Shown here one piece after another: positions 33,588 to 42,782 of a DNA stretch of 64,000 bases. Within the stretch, counting starts at the first letter, position 1, and every line of letters begins with the position of its first letter. The stretch is from Amoebidium appalachense (Eukaryota > Ichthyosporea). The position numbers were made by a program, and so were the translations under genes. The notes under the pieces were generated by a model that searched no databases, had not been told where the DNA came from, and worked only from the letters and a program-made list of their open reading frames with translations. The DNA is taken from positions 2,108,001 to 2,172,000 of the forward strand of contig CAVNZM010000001.1 of the NCBI GenBank assembly GCA_963693365.1, given 5' to 3'.

Positions 33588-35432
33588 GTGTCCGCCCACA
33601 CCCCCGCGTGCTCGGGCACATTCCCCTGCACAGGGCCCCGCTGCCCTCCCTGCATCACCTGTGCCCAGCTGCCCTACTCTGACCCCCCGGGGCCCTGCTG
33701 CCCCCCCCCCCCCCCCCCCCCCCCCCTCCCCCCCCCCCCCCCCCCCCCGCTGCCGGGATCTCCCCAAGGGTGCCCCACCCTTGCTAACCACCCCTTCCCC
33801 CGAGGCTCAGACCCGGAGGCCCGCCCGCTGCCCCAGCACCACATTGACACCTCCCGCCTCCGGGAACTGCTGGCCTCCTACCCAGACCAATCATTCGCCG
33901 CACAACTCCTCCACGATGTCGAATTCGGCGTCGACAGCGGCTATCGCGGCCCCTCCACCTCTCGGGTGGGCCCCAACCTACCCACCACCCCGGAGGCAGC
34001 TGCCGCTATCACGGCGGATATTGCCAAAGAAGTCGCCCTCGGCCACCTGCGCGGCCCCCTCCCCCCGGCCCAATTCTTTGACGAATTTCCGGTCCACCGC
34101 TCCTCCCCCATCGGCGCCGTTACCAAGAAAGGGAACCCCCCCAAGTACCGTCGAATCCACCACCTCTCCTGGCCCCGGGGTAGCAGTGTCAATGACAGCA
34201 TCACCTACCCCGACGAACTTCAGTACATTCGCGCCCGGGATGTCACCCAGCTCATTCTCGACGCCGGCCCCGGCTGCTACATGGCCGTGGCAGATGTGCA
34301 GGCTGCCTTCCGGCACATGCCCATCCGACCAGAAGACCACCACTTAATGGCATTCAAATGGCAGGGGCATTTTTACGTTGAAACCAGACTGCCCTTCGGC
34401 CTGAAATCTAGCCCAGCCATCTGGGAACGGATCGCGGCCACCCTACAGTGGCTGGCACACCAGCACGGTATTACCCCCATCCGCCACTACGTAGACGACT
34501 GGATTATAGTCGCCCCCACACAAGAGCAGTGCCAACGTCACCTATCCACCTTCCTGCAACTCTGCCGAGAGCTGGACATTGCCATCTCCGAAGACAAGAT
34601 GCAGGGCCCGGCTACCCGTGTCGTCTTCATCGGTATCGAATTCGACTCCATCGCCATGGAGGCACGAATCCCGGCTTCCAAGCTCTCGGACCTACTCGAC
34701 CTCACTTCCCACCCAAAGCCCACCATCACCATTCGGGACCTCCAGTCCCTCCTCGGCAAACTCACCTGGTGTGCCCAGCTGGTTCCCCCCGGGAGGGCCT
34801 TCTCCCAGCGCCTATGGGCCCTTCTCCGGACCCACCCACACCTTGCCGGCCACCACCACATACGACTGACTGCTGCCGCCCGGGCCGACATAGCCGAATG
34901 GCACCAGTTCCTCACATCATGGAATGGGGTCCACCTCATCACACCCCCCACATACACCACCCTGGCCACCGATGCTGCCGGATCGGTGGGTCTAGGAGGC
35001 CACTGGCTCGACCAATGGTTCTTCATGCCCTGGTCCCCCTCCACCCAAGCCCTCTATGCTCATGAGGGTAAACTCGGTTCTTCCGTCATCGAACTCCTGG
35101 CCATCGCAGCCGCCGTGGCCCTCTGGGCCCCCTCCTGGTCCACCCACCATGTCCGTATTTTATGCGACAACACGGGTGCTGTGTCTGACCTGCACTCCCG
35201 GTCTTCCCCCCACCCCGTGATGGCCAAACTTATTCGGTTCATCACCCGCATGGAAATGCAATACCAATTTACGTTACAGGCATCCTACCTACCAGGACCC
35301 CTCAACCATCTGGCCGATGCCATTTCTCGTAACCAACTTCCCCGGGCCCGACGACTCCGACCTTCCCTGCAACCGGAGCCCTGCCCCTTCCCCTCCTGGG
35401 TCCACGAGTTCCTATCCCTTCCCTTGGGCTAA
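33588..35432 (+). CDS. DIRS copy 1 reverse transcriptase and RNase H
   Basis: An open 614-codon frame; the Met at 33588 precedes a Pro-rich low-complexity region, so the true start is unsure. RT motifs: FPVHRSSPIGAVTKKG, YRRIHHLSWPRG, VADVQAAFRHMPI (catalytic Asp), LPFGLKSSPAIWERI, and active site HYVDDWIIV at about residue 302. RNase H follows: LATDAAGSVGLGG, SSVIELLAIAAAVAL, ILCDNTGAVSDL and HLADAISR carry the Asp-Glu-Asp-Asp set. It copies DIRS RNA into circular or extrachromosomal DNA, which the recombinase integrates (family knowledge). Copy 2 has lost this region. Confidence 0.9.
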   Translation: MSAHTPACSGTFPCTGPRCPPCITCAQLPYSDPPGPCCPPPPPPPPLPPPPPPPLPGSPQGCPTLANHPFPRGSDPEARPLPQHHIDTSRLRELLASYPDQSFAAQLLHDVEFGVDSGYRGPSTSRVGPNLPTTPEAAAAITADIAKEVALGHLRGPLPPAQFFDEFPVHRSSPIGAVTKKGNPPKYRRIHHLSWPRGSSVNDSITYPDELQYIRARDVTQLILDAGPGCYMAVADVQAAFRHMPIRPEDHHLMAFKWQGHFYVETRLPFGLKSSPAIWERIAATLQWLAHQHGITPIRHYVDDWIIVAPTQEQCQRHLSTFLQLCRELDIAISEDKMQGPATRVVFIGIEFDSIAMEARIPASKLSDLLDLTSHPKPTITIRDLQSLLGKLTWCAQLVPPGRAFSQRLWALLRTHPHLAGHHHIRLTAAARADIAEWHQFLTSWNGVHLITPPTYTTLATDAAGSVGLGGHWLDQWFFMPWSPSTQALYAHEGKLGSSVIELLAIAAAVALWAPSWSTHHVRILCDNTGAVSDLHSRSSPHPVMAKLIRFITRMEMQYQFTLQASYLPGPLNHLADAISRNQLPRARRLRPSLQPEPCPFPSWVHEFLSLPLG

Positions 35433-35833
35433 CCCCCCCCCCCCCCCCCCCCCCCCAGATCTCCCGTTCCGGAGCAACACTGGCAGATTGGCCCCCCACT
35501 TTGCTCCGGCCGAGCTGCGTCGAGCCACCACTACCCTGCAGGAATGCCAGGCCCTGAGTCTCAACCTCGACTCTCGGGCCTTTTACTCCCGGGTGCAAAA
35601 AGTGTTCATCGATTTCTGTGTGGCATCTCGGCTGCAATCCTCCTCCGGGTCCTCCCTCCCGGCCTCCCCCCACACCGTGCAACTTTTTCTCGCCTGGTGT
35701 GCCCAACGAGGGGTACAGGCCTCTTCCTTAACCGGCTACAATTCGGCCATCACCAGGCTCCACCTCGACATGGGCCTCCCTGCTCCCTACCCCCACGACA
35801 AGTCTCTGGCCTGGTTCCTACGGGGGGTGGGCA
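35317..35833 (+). pseudogene. DIRS copy 1 tyrosine recombinase, N-terminal part only
   Basis: This frame overlaps the end of RT in another frame (Met at 35317) and continues with TGRLAPHFAPAELRRATTT and FYSRVQKVFIDFCVASRL. It then reaches SLAWFLRGVG, where element C's truncated LTR begins at 35834. Copy 2 shows that the catalytic half should follow. Only the N-terminal, SAM-like core-binding domain remains, so no catalysis is possible from this copy. Confidence 0.82.
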
Positions 35834-36031
35834 TATAAATATTGTGGCATCTAATCGATATGACAATACACGATTAGAGCCGATACAACACGATTACAAG
35901 TATACAAGCATATCGGAGATCGATGCTACACTTTACATAATAGGAGTGTGGCATTTACACTAAGCATATGAACTGAAACATAACACAAACTGAGAAGATC
36001 TTACCATATGTAAATACTACGTATTACAACA
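35834..36031 (-). repeat. 3' LTR of C, truncated to about 198 bp
   Basis: Sense start TGTTGTAATACG at 36031. Near its broken end an extra GTGGCAT (35854-35860) interrupts the LTR sequence, then it meets the DIRS recombinase. The junction may be a deletion scar or an assembly join. Confidence 0.85.
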
Positions 36032-36260
36032 TCCCCACTTAAGACTTTGAAGTTTGTGTTATCATATCCCCACTGAACTAGTGAAATCTCCCCACTTGAG
36101 AACAGAAACGGAAAAAAAAAAAAAATTAAAGTGTGTACTTTTCCGGGGGGGGGGGGGGGGGGGGGAGAAGGGGGGGGGGAGGGGGGGGGGAAGGGGGGGG
36201 GGAAGGGGGGGGGGAAGGGGGGGGGGAGGGGGGGGGGGGGGGGGGGGAAGGAACCGGGGC
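36032..36260 (-). promoter_or_regulatory. Triple polypurine tract and C/T tract of C
   Basis: Sense orientation: C-run/TTCC tract (36145-36249), then three AGTGGGGA words, the last adjacent to the 3' LTR. Same layout as B, E and F. Confidence 0.65.
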
Positions 36261-36466
36261 AAAAACAACGAATATATATAACGTGTATAGGCGGTGTTTG
36301 ATTAACTGGGTTTTAAACCAGTGAAAGATAGAGTAGAGTGATGGTACAGGTCAAACCTTATATATAAACCCTAAGTGGGCATACCCACAAAGGCAATACA
36401 TATGATATAATGATGTTGATAAAGTAAGTAGTACACATGAGAAAATCACTCTTGAAGTAGGTCGGG

Positions 36467-39400
36467 TCAATCCACAATATCCGGTAAACAAAGTCGAGCA
36501 CGATGGTGGACATGACTCGGGCCGGGGAGGGGTTTGGTGAGTATGTCAGCTAAGTTGTGGGCTGACTCAACGTAGTGGACAACCACGTCCCCACTGGCAA
36601 TGTAGTCCTTGGTGTTGTGATACCGGACGGCAATGTGTTTGGTACGGTGCTTGATGCCGGTGGAGTTGACGATGGCAATGGTCGACTGGTTGTCACAGTA
36701 CACCGGAGTCGGAGCAAGCATGGGACAGCCGAGTTCCTTGAAGAGGTCACGGACCCAAGCAACTTCTTGGGTGCCAGCATTGAGAGCAATCAGCTCAGCT
36801 TCAGTGGTGCTGGTGGCCGTGATGGGCTGGAGCTTGGAGTACCAGATGACGGGCATACCAGCAAACACGATAATGTAGCCGGTGGTAGACTTCTTGCTGT
36901 CGGCACAACCAGCAAAGTCAGCATCCGTGTAGCATTCGAGTATGGGGGACTGGGTGGCCGAGTACTTGTAGTCAATGCCAAGGTCAATGGTGCCGAGCAG
37001 GTACCGGGCCACACGACGGAGAAGGTCCCAGTGAGTCTTGCCGGGGTTGGTGCTGAACCGACCAAGGAAGCCGATGGCATAGGCAATGTCGGGACGTGTG
37101 CACCGTGCCACCCAGAGGAGACGGCCGAGTAACTCACGGTAGGGCACGGTGAACGGTTGGGGGGGGCAATCAGCCAGGGAGACGGTGGTGCCTGCAGGGA
37201 TGGGGGTAGACTTGGACTTGGCATCGGTGAGGTTGAAGTCGTGGATGATATCCATGATGTAAGACCTCTGGTGCATGTGGAGGTGATGGGGATCAGAGTG
37301 ATTAAAATCAACACCGAGCATACGGTCAAATGGACTCATACGACAGCTGGCCATCTTGCTGATGTGGGCAGCCAGGTCACTGGCAGCAGTAGAACCCCGG
37401 GTGTTGGTGATGGTGGAGTCATCGACGTAGTTACCAGCCCGTACCACATCGTTGTTGGGGAAGAACCGGAGGTAGATGCACGGGTCGGTCTTAGTACGGG
37501 TCAGGCCATGGGCAAGAAGAATGCCGTCGAGGAAGTCGTACCAAGCCTTGGAGGCTTGCTTGAGGCCGTACAGGGCTTTCTTGAGTCTCCAGACCTTGCC
37601 AAGTGTGGCCATGGTGATGAATCCCGGGGGTTGTTTCATGTAGATGGTCTCGGTGAGTGGGCTGTTGAGAAAGGCCGTAGACACGTCGAGTTGATGTATG
37701 TCATGACCTTCAACAACGGCCAGAGCTAGGATGGCACGGAGAGCAGCCGGACGGATGACAGGGCTCTCAATCAACTCATAGTCAACACCGTATTGCTGAC
37801 TGAAGCCTTGAGCAACACCACGTGCCTTGATCTTGGTGTCACCAGCCGAGTTGAGAGTTTTCTCGGAGACAATCCACTTGAAGCCGACGATGTTAGCACC
37901 AGGGGGAGGGTCAACAAGTTCAAAGATGTCTTTGTCGACGAAGGCTTGATACTCAGCAGTCAGGGCTGACTTGACCTGATCACCATTGGGTCCGGAACAG
38001 AGTTGACGGACAAGTTTGGGTAGTTGGTCGATGTTGATGGGGGGACCGGGGGGGACTGGCAGGGTGGTGGTGGCTTGAAGTCCAACCTTGCCCTGGAGAC
38101 GGGCAGAACGACGGGGTGCAGGAACCGGGGTAGGTGGAGACGGTGGGGGGGGAACTTGGAAGTTCGGAAGTGCAGGGGGGGCAACCTCCGGGCTGGACGG
38201 GGCCGAGTGGAAGTTGTCGGGGGAGCCGGGTCGGATGGGTGTGACGTTGCCAGGGCCAGGATGAGGGTCGGCAGGCTGGACGGGCACGGGGGCAGGGGGG
38301 CCGGTGGGGGGGGGTGTCGGGGGAACGACGATGGCAGGAGGGGGGCCAGAGTACACCAGACAAACATCATCTTCAGTGTCAACTGTGGGGGGTGGGGTGG
38401 TCGAGGTAGCAGTGGTGTCGGGGGTCGGAAGGGTTGATGGAATGTCGGACGGGAGATAAGCTGATTCGTCGAAAATCACATCACGGAAGAGGCCGACACG
38501 ATGGGTGGTGGCATTGAAGATCCGGTGGCAGTGTGATTGAAGATCATAGCCGATATACATGCCGAGTTTGACGGTGGGGGCCAGCTTGTTCCGTTTAGAG
38601 GCTGGCACGTGAGTGTAGGCAGGGCAACCGAACACTTTGAGCTCGGAGATGTCGGGCTTGACACCGTAGAAAACCTCGAATGGTGTACGACCATTGGCAG
38701 TCGTGGACGGGGTGACGTTGATGATGTAGGCGGCATGTTGGAGGGCCTCAGCCCACAGTTTGGGAGACAGAGACTGATCTTGGACTTGATGGAGGAGGCA
38801 ACGGACAATCTCTTGGAGGAACCGCATACGTCGTTCAACATAGCCGTTCAGTTGAGGGCAGTCCACCGGAGCATAGCTGGCCTTGATGCCCTGGGAGAGG
38901 CAAAAAGCACGGGTATCCTTGGAGGTGAACTCAGAGCCGGAGTCGAAGTGGTAAACACCAACTTTGGAGGGGGCATGGGTGGCAACGAGGTTGGTGTGAG
39001 CTGTGAGAATATCCAGGGTGGTGGTACGGTCGGCCATCGGGTAGATCTTGACGAGGCCAGAGGCACGGCAGACAGTGACGAGAGCAACCTTGGAACCTCC
39101 GTACGATGTTGTGGTAGGCTCAAAAAAATCCCAATGCCATTCATGACCGGGGATGTTGGAGTGAGGACGGTCACCCCTGAACGGAGCCTTGGTGGTCTTA
39201 CCCATAATGCAGCCATGACAATCAGGAACATCACAGTCGAGGACAGAGGAGGGGAGACCAATAACAAGGTCGTGTTTCACCATGTCCTTGATGCTGGTCA
39301 TAGCTCGGTGCCCCAGACGATGGTGCCAGATGGATGGGTTAACACTGGTAGTGGCAGCCAGAGCCACAGGACGAGTGGGTGGTTGAATGGTGTAGTCCTT

Positions 39401-40873
39401 GAAGTAATACAGACCGTTGTGTAGACGGAGGTTGACGAGATGACGGCCGGTGAGTCGGTCGAAGAGGAATGACGGAGTGGAGGCATCGTTCAAATCACCC
39501 TTGATGTATTCGGCAGCAGCTTGGGATGTTGAAATGAGGAAGGCTTGGCCAGACGGGGTGTAGTAGGCTTCAATGGTTAGGGTGGTAGTGCCATGGTCGG
39601 TGGTGGTGTTGATGACGATATGGCCGGTGTGAGTGGCCAAGACGGGGGTGCCATTGAAGGCAGCAACGGGAGTCGGTGTCGGAAGGGGAGTGAGGTCATG
39701 GAAGAACTCACGGGTGGGGCAAACAGTCATGTTGCACCCGGAATCCCAGGCAGGGTCGGAGGACACGGGGACGGAGCTAGCATTGTATGCCGAGAAAGCA
39801 AAGGAGACAGATTTCTCACTGCCTTGACGGGAACGGTTGTGTCTGGACATACGGCATTTCGGCTCAGGGCAATCGATGATCGTGTGATCAGGCTCGTGGC
39901 AGTAGGAGCATTCTTTCACGGACGGGGTGTTAGAACGAGCCGGGGAATCAGAACGACGGGAACCCGAGAAACGGGAACGACTGGGGGAACGAGACGTGGA
40001 CCGGAAGGCAGGCCGGTGGGGGGAACGGGATCGGGTGTGCTGACGGGAGAGACGAGTTCGGAGGTCCGTGCCAGAGGTACGGTCAAGTCGGGTGCGTAAG
40101 TCACGGCGAGGAAGATCACGGGGGGGAGCACTGGCATTTAATGCCATGCTGGACTTGGAGGCACGGTGGGCACGGTTGTTCCGGAGTTGCATCTTGAGGT
40201 CTTGACGTAACTCGATGCCCTTGACGTGGTTATGGAGGGACTCGAAGTCGGGGAATAGCTTATCACCGAAGTGATAGTCTTCGATAAGACGATTGAACTC
40301 AGGGGTGAGGTCGTCTCTGGTGGTGAGTTCATTGAAGAACTTCTCAGCTAGACGAGTGAAGTGAATGGACTCATCTTGGAGAGACTGGAGCTGGTTCACG
40401 ATGGTCTGCAGACGGCTCAGGTAGGTGGTGAATGATTCACCGGGCTGAAGGGCACAGGCATCCCACTGACGGTGAAGGATGCGGATCTGATCGGGTTTGC
40501 CTTGGAGATAGTGTTGACGGAATTTCCACATGGCCCGTTCAGGGTCCATGCCAATACGGTACTGGGCAACGGTGGTGAGGACGGAAGGGTCGATGTTCTG
40601 TATCATATGGAGCAGGAGGCAATTGCGGGCCTCTTTGAGTTCCGCGGTAGTGCCGTAGCCATAGAAGGGGGGTTCACCGTCAACCGCGACGGTGGTAGGG
40701 GGGACGTAGTTGTCAGCAAGGACAACATCCACGAGTCGGACACCTTTAGTGCCGGTCATCATGCCGAGAAAAATGATTTCCCATTGAAAATAGGTAGTTT
40801 TGCTATCGGGACCAGTCTTCCCTTCACCTTTCCACATGGTGATTTTGTTTACGCCAGTTTTGTTTGGATCCAT
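36467..40873 (-). CDS. Copia C Gag-Pol polyprotein, full length
   Basis: I start at MDPNKTGVNK (40873), outside the LTR, giving 1468 residues; an in-frame Met at 41047 lies in the LTR. Gag, residues about 1-300; Arg/Ser-rich; zinc knuckle CSYCHEPDHTIIDC; protease DSG at about 376; GAG-pre-integrase WHHRLGH at about 514; integrase with Asp, HFDSGSEF and VERRMRF; RT with YVDD at about 1149; RNase H with YTDADFAG, TEAELIAL and YCDNQST; tail SAHNLADILTKPLPG. It supplies capsid, processing, cDNA synthesis and integration, and could mobilise E and F. No stop or frameshift is present, unlike near-twin B. Confidence 0.95.
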   Translation of the reverse strand: MDPNKTGVNKITMWKGEGKTGPDSKTTYFQWEIIFLGMMTGTKGVRLVDVVLADNYVPPTTVAVDGEPPFYGYGTTAELKEARNCLLLHMIQNIDPSVLTTVAQYRIGMDPERAMWKFRQHYLQGKPDQIRILHRQWDACALQPGESFTTYLSRLQTIVNQLQSLQDESIHFTRLAEKFFNELTTRDDLTPEFNRLIEDYHFGDKLFPDFESLHNHVKGIELRQDLKMQLRNNRAHRASKSSMALNASAPPRDLPRRDLRTRLDRTSGTDLRTRLSRQHTRSRSPHRPAFRSTSRSPSRSRFSGSRRSDSPARSNTPSVKECSYCHEPDHTIIDCPEPKCRMSRHNRSRQGSEKSVSFAFSAYNASSVPVSSDPAWDSGCNMTVCPTREFFHDLTPLPTPTPVAAFNGTPVLATHTGHIVINTTTDHGTTTLTIEAYYTPSGQAFLISTSQAAAEYIKGDLNDASTPSFLFDRLTGRHLVNLRLHNGLYYFKDYTIQPPTRPVALAATTSVNPSIWHHRLGHRAMTSIKDMVKHDLVIGLPSSVLDCDVPDCHGCIMGKTTKAPFRGDRPHSNIPGHEWHWDFFEPTTTSYGGSKVALVTVCRASGLVKIYPMADRTTTLDILTAHTNLVATHAPSKVGVYHFDSGSEFTSKDTRAFCLSQGIKASYAPVDCPQLNGYVERRMRFLQEIVRCLLHQVQDQSLSPKLWAEALQHAAYIINVTPSTTANGRTPFEVFYGVKPDISELKVFGCPAYTHVPASKRNKLAPTVKLGMYIGYDLQSHCHRIFNATTHRVGLFRDVIFDESAYLPSDIPSTLPTPDTTATSTTPPPTVDTEDDVCLVYSGPPPAIVVPPTPPPTGPPAPVPVQPADPHPGPGNVTPIRPGSPDNFHSAPSSPEVAPPALPNFQVPPPPSPPTPVPAPRRSARLQGKVGLQATTTLPVPPGPPINIDQLPKLVRQLCSGPNGDQVKSALTAEYQAFVDKDIFELVDPPPGANIVGFKWIVSEKTLNSAGDTKIKARGVAQGFSQQYGVDYELIESPVIRPAALRAILALAVVEGHDIHQLDVSTAFLNSPLTETIYMKQPPGFITMATLGKVWRLKKALYGLKQASKAWYDFLDGILLAHGLTRTKTDPCIYLRFFPNNDVVRAGNYVDDSTITNTRGSTAASDLAAHISKMASCRMSPFDRMLGVDFNHSDPHHLHMHQRSYIMDIIHDFNLTDAKSKSTPIPAGTTVSLADCPPQPFTVPYRELLGRLLWVARCTRPDIAYAIGFLGRFSTNPGKTHWDLLRRVARYLLGTIDLGIDYKYSATQSPILECYTDADFAGCADSKKSTTGYIIVFAGMPVIWYSKLQPITATSTTEAELIALNAGTQEVAWVRDLFKELGCPMLAPTPVYCDNQSTIAIVNSTGIKHRTKHIAVRYHNTKDYIASGDVVVHYVESAHNLADILTKPLPGPSHVHHRARLCLPDIVD

Positions 40874-40922
40874 GATTGAAAAACGAGCGCGAGTTCTAGA
40901 TGTGTGTAGGGAGCGTACAAAA

Positions 40923-40935
40923 GGGCTGCATAACC
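40923..40935 (-). other. Primer-binding site of C
   Basis: Sense GGTTATGCAGCCC directly after the LTR end, identical to B. The last positions differ from the copia consensus GGTTATGGGCCC. Confidence 0.6.
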
Positions 40936-41860
40936 TGTTAACTTCTATAAGTATTTGGGATGTAAGCAGAGACACAGTGGTGCAGTGTGAAAACACCACA
41001 GACACACACAACAACAAAACACGGAACGATCGGAGCAGTGTACACAACAGACATCAATGTTTAGACACGACTGAACTGAATTTATTCTGATCTTCGAATA
41101 AATACCTGAAATTCCTCTAAGTCCAATCCATACATGATTTCCGACCAGTCGGAAATCAGATCCATCTCTAATAGAAACCAATCACTAAGAACCAATTGCT
41201 TTCAGAGAGATCCGGTACGCGGAGGCGTACACGATAGGACACAGACACTAGTTAGGATCAACTCGTGTCATCATCAAGGAAGTTCTAACCTATGACATAC
41301 TGCAAAGACTCAGACATATCACACTTAACCTTGATGATTGGTTAAAGCCCGGCAACACATGAAAACTAAAGTAAATTAATGAAGTCTAAACACACATGCT
41401 ATTCTAAGTGTAGCCTAAGTGTGTTACCGTCCAATGAACACGTATTAAGTAACACAAATCTACCTAACATATATTAGTAGAAAAGAAATACGATTATACA
41501 CATGAAGACAAGGAGAGAAAGAAAAGAAAATAAGGAAGGAGAAAGAGGAAGGAAAAGAGAGCACAGATCAACAAACAAGATAGTAATAGCATAACTATAA
41601 CCAGAGATATTTATGTACACACGAACATGTACACGTCTCTCCCTGAGTGGGTGGATCCGTGTACACACATATAAATATTCTAATCGATATTACAATACAC
41701 GATTAAAGCCGATACAACACGATTACAAGTATACAAGCATATCGGAGATCGATGCTACACTTTACATAATAGGAGTGTGGCATTTACACTAAGCATATGA
41801 ACTGAAACATAACACAAACTGAGAAGATCTTACCATATGTAAATACTACGTATTACAACA
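40936..41860 (-). repeat. 5' LTR of C, 925 bp
   Basis: Sense TGTTGTAATACG (41860) to AACA (40936). Differs from the 5' LTR of B at very few positions. Confidence 0.93.
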
Positions 41861-42724
41861 CATATGCTTAGTGTATATGCCACACTCCTATTATGTAAAG
41901 TGTAGAATCGATCTCCGATATGCTTGTATACTTGTAATCGTGTTGTATCGGCTCTAATCGTGTATTGTCATATCGATTAGAATATTTATATGTGTGTACA
42001 CGGATCCACCCACTCAGGGAGAGACGTGTACATGTTCGTGTGTACATAAATATCTCTGGTTATAGTTATGCTATTACTATCTTGTTTGTTGATCTGTGCT
42101 CTCTTTTCCTTTCTCTTTCTCCTTCCTTATTTTCTTTTCTTTCTCTCCTTGTCTTCATGTGTATAATCGTATTTCTTTTCTACTAATATATGTTAGGTAG
42201 ATTTGTGTTACTTAATACGTGTTCATTGGACGGTAACACACTTAGGCTACACTTAGAATAGCATGTGTGTTTAGACTTCATTAATTTACTTTAGTTTTCA
42301 TGTGTTGCCGGGCTTTAACCAATCATCAAGGTTAAGTGTGATATGTCTGAGTCTTTGCAGTATGTCATAGGTTAGAATTTCCTTGATGATGACACGAGTT
42401 GACCTTAACTAGTGTCTGTGTCCTATCGTGTACGTCTCCGCGTACCGGATCTCTCTGAAAGCAATTGGTTCTTAGTGATTGGTTTCTATTAGAGATAGAT
42501 CTGATTTCCGACTGGTCGGAAATCATGTATGGATTGGACTTAGAGGAATTTCAGGTATTTATTTGAAGATCAGAATAAATTCAGTTCAGTCGTGTCTAAA
42601 CATTGATGTCTGTTGTGTACACTGCTCCGATCGTTCCGTGTTTTGTTGTTGTGTGTGTCTGTGGTGTTTTCACACTGCACCACTGTGTCTCTGCTTTCAT
42701 CCCAAATACTTATAATATTTAACA
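41861..42724 (+). repeat. Resident B/C-family LTR into which C inserted
   Basis: Positions 62-925 of the LTR (864 bp), plus orientation, ending ATATTTAACA at 42724. It lies head to head with C's own 5' LTR, making an inverted repeat of about 860 bp per arm. The first 61 bp should be left of C but are absent. Confidence 0.9.
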
Positions 42725-42782
42725 CTTTTGCTATATTTTCTTTTTTCCTTTCTTCTCCCTATCTTTCCCTACGCCGGTCAGC

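Larger units (their letters stand above)
27624..35833 (+). mobile_element. DIRS-order retrotransposon copy 1 (PAT/Ngaro-like), 3'-truncated
   Basis: Left terminal repeat A1, gag with zinc fingers, RT-RNase H, and the start of a tyrosine recombinase on plus. It is cut at 35833 inside the recombinase by element C's LTR. Copy 2 supplies the missing 3' end and shows split direct repeats, which separate PAT/Ngaro-like elements from DIRS1-type inverted repeats. Gag is split by a 4.1-kb nested insert with target duplication TTAAG. Confidence 0.88.
35834..41860 (-). mobile_element. Ty1/copia element C, intact Gag-Pol
   Basis: Minus-strand element with a full 925-bp 5' LTR, primer site, a single uninterrupted gag-pol ORF, C/T tract and polypurine tracts. 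The 3' LTR keeps only about 198 bp (35834-36031). It entered a resident LTR of its own family after position 61: the remaining 864 bp of that LTR continue at 41861, so CATAT (41861-41865) is the expected target duplication. The left copy is lost with the truncation. Confidence 0.92.

Noticed and set aside
40874-41047. LTR-located Met as the start of copia C Gag-Pol
   Set aside because: It lies upstream of the primer site, partly in the LTR. MDPNKTG downstream matches the usual copia gag start.
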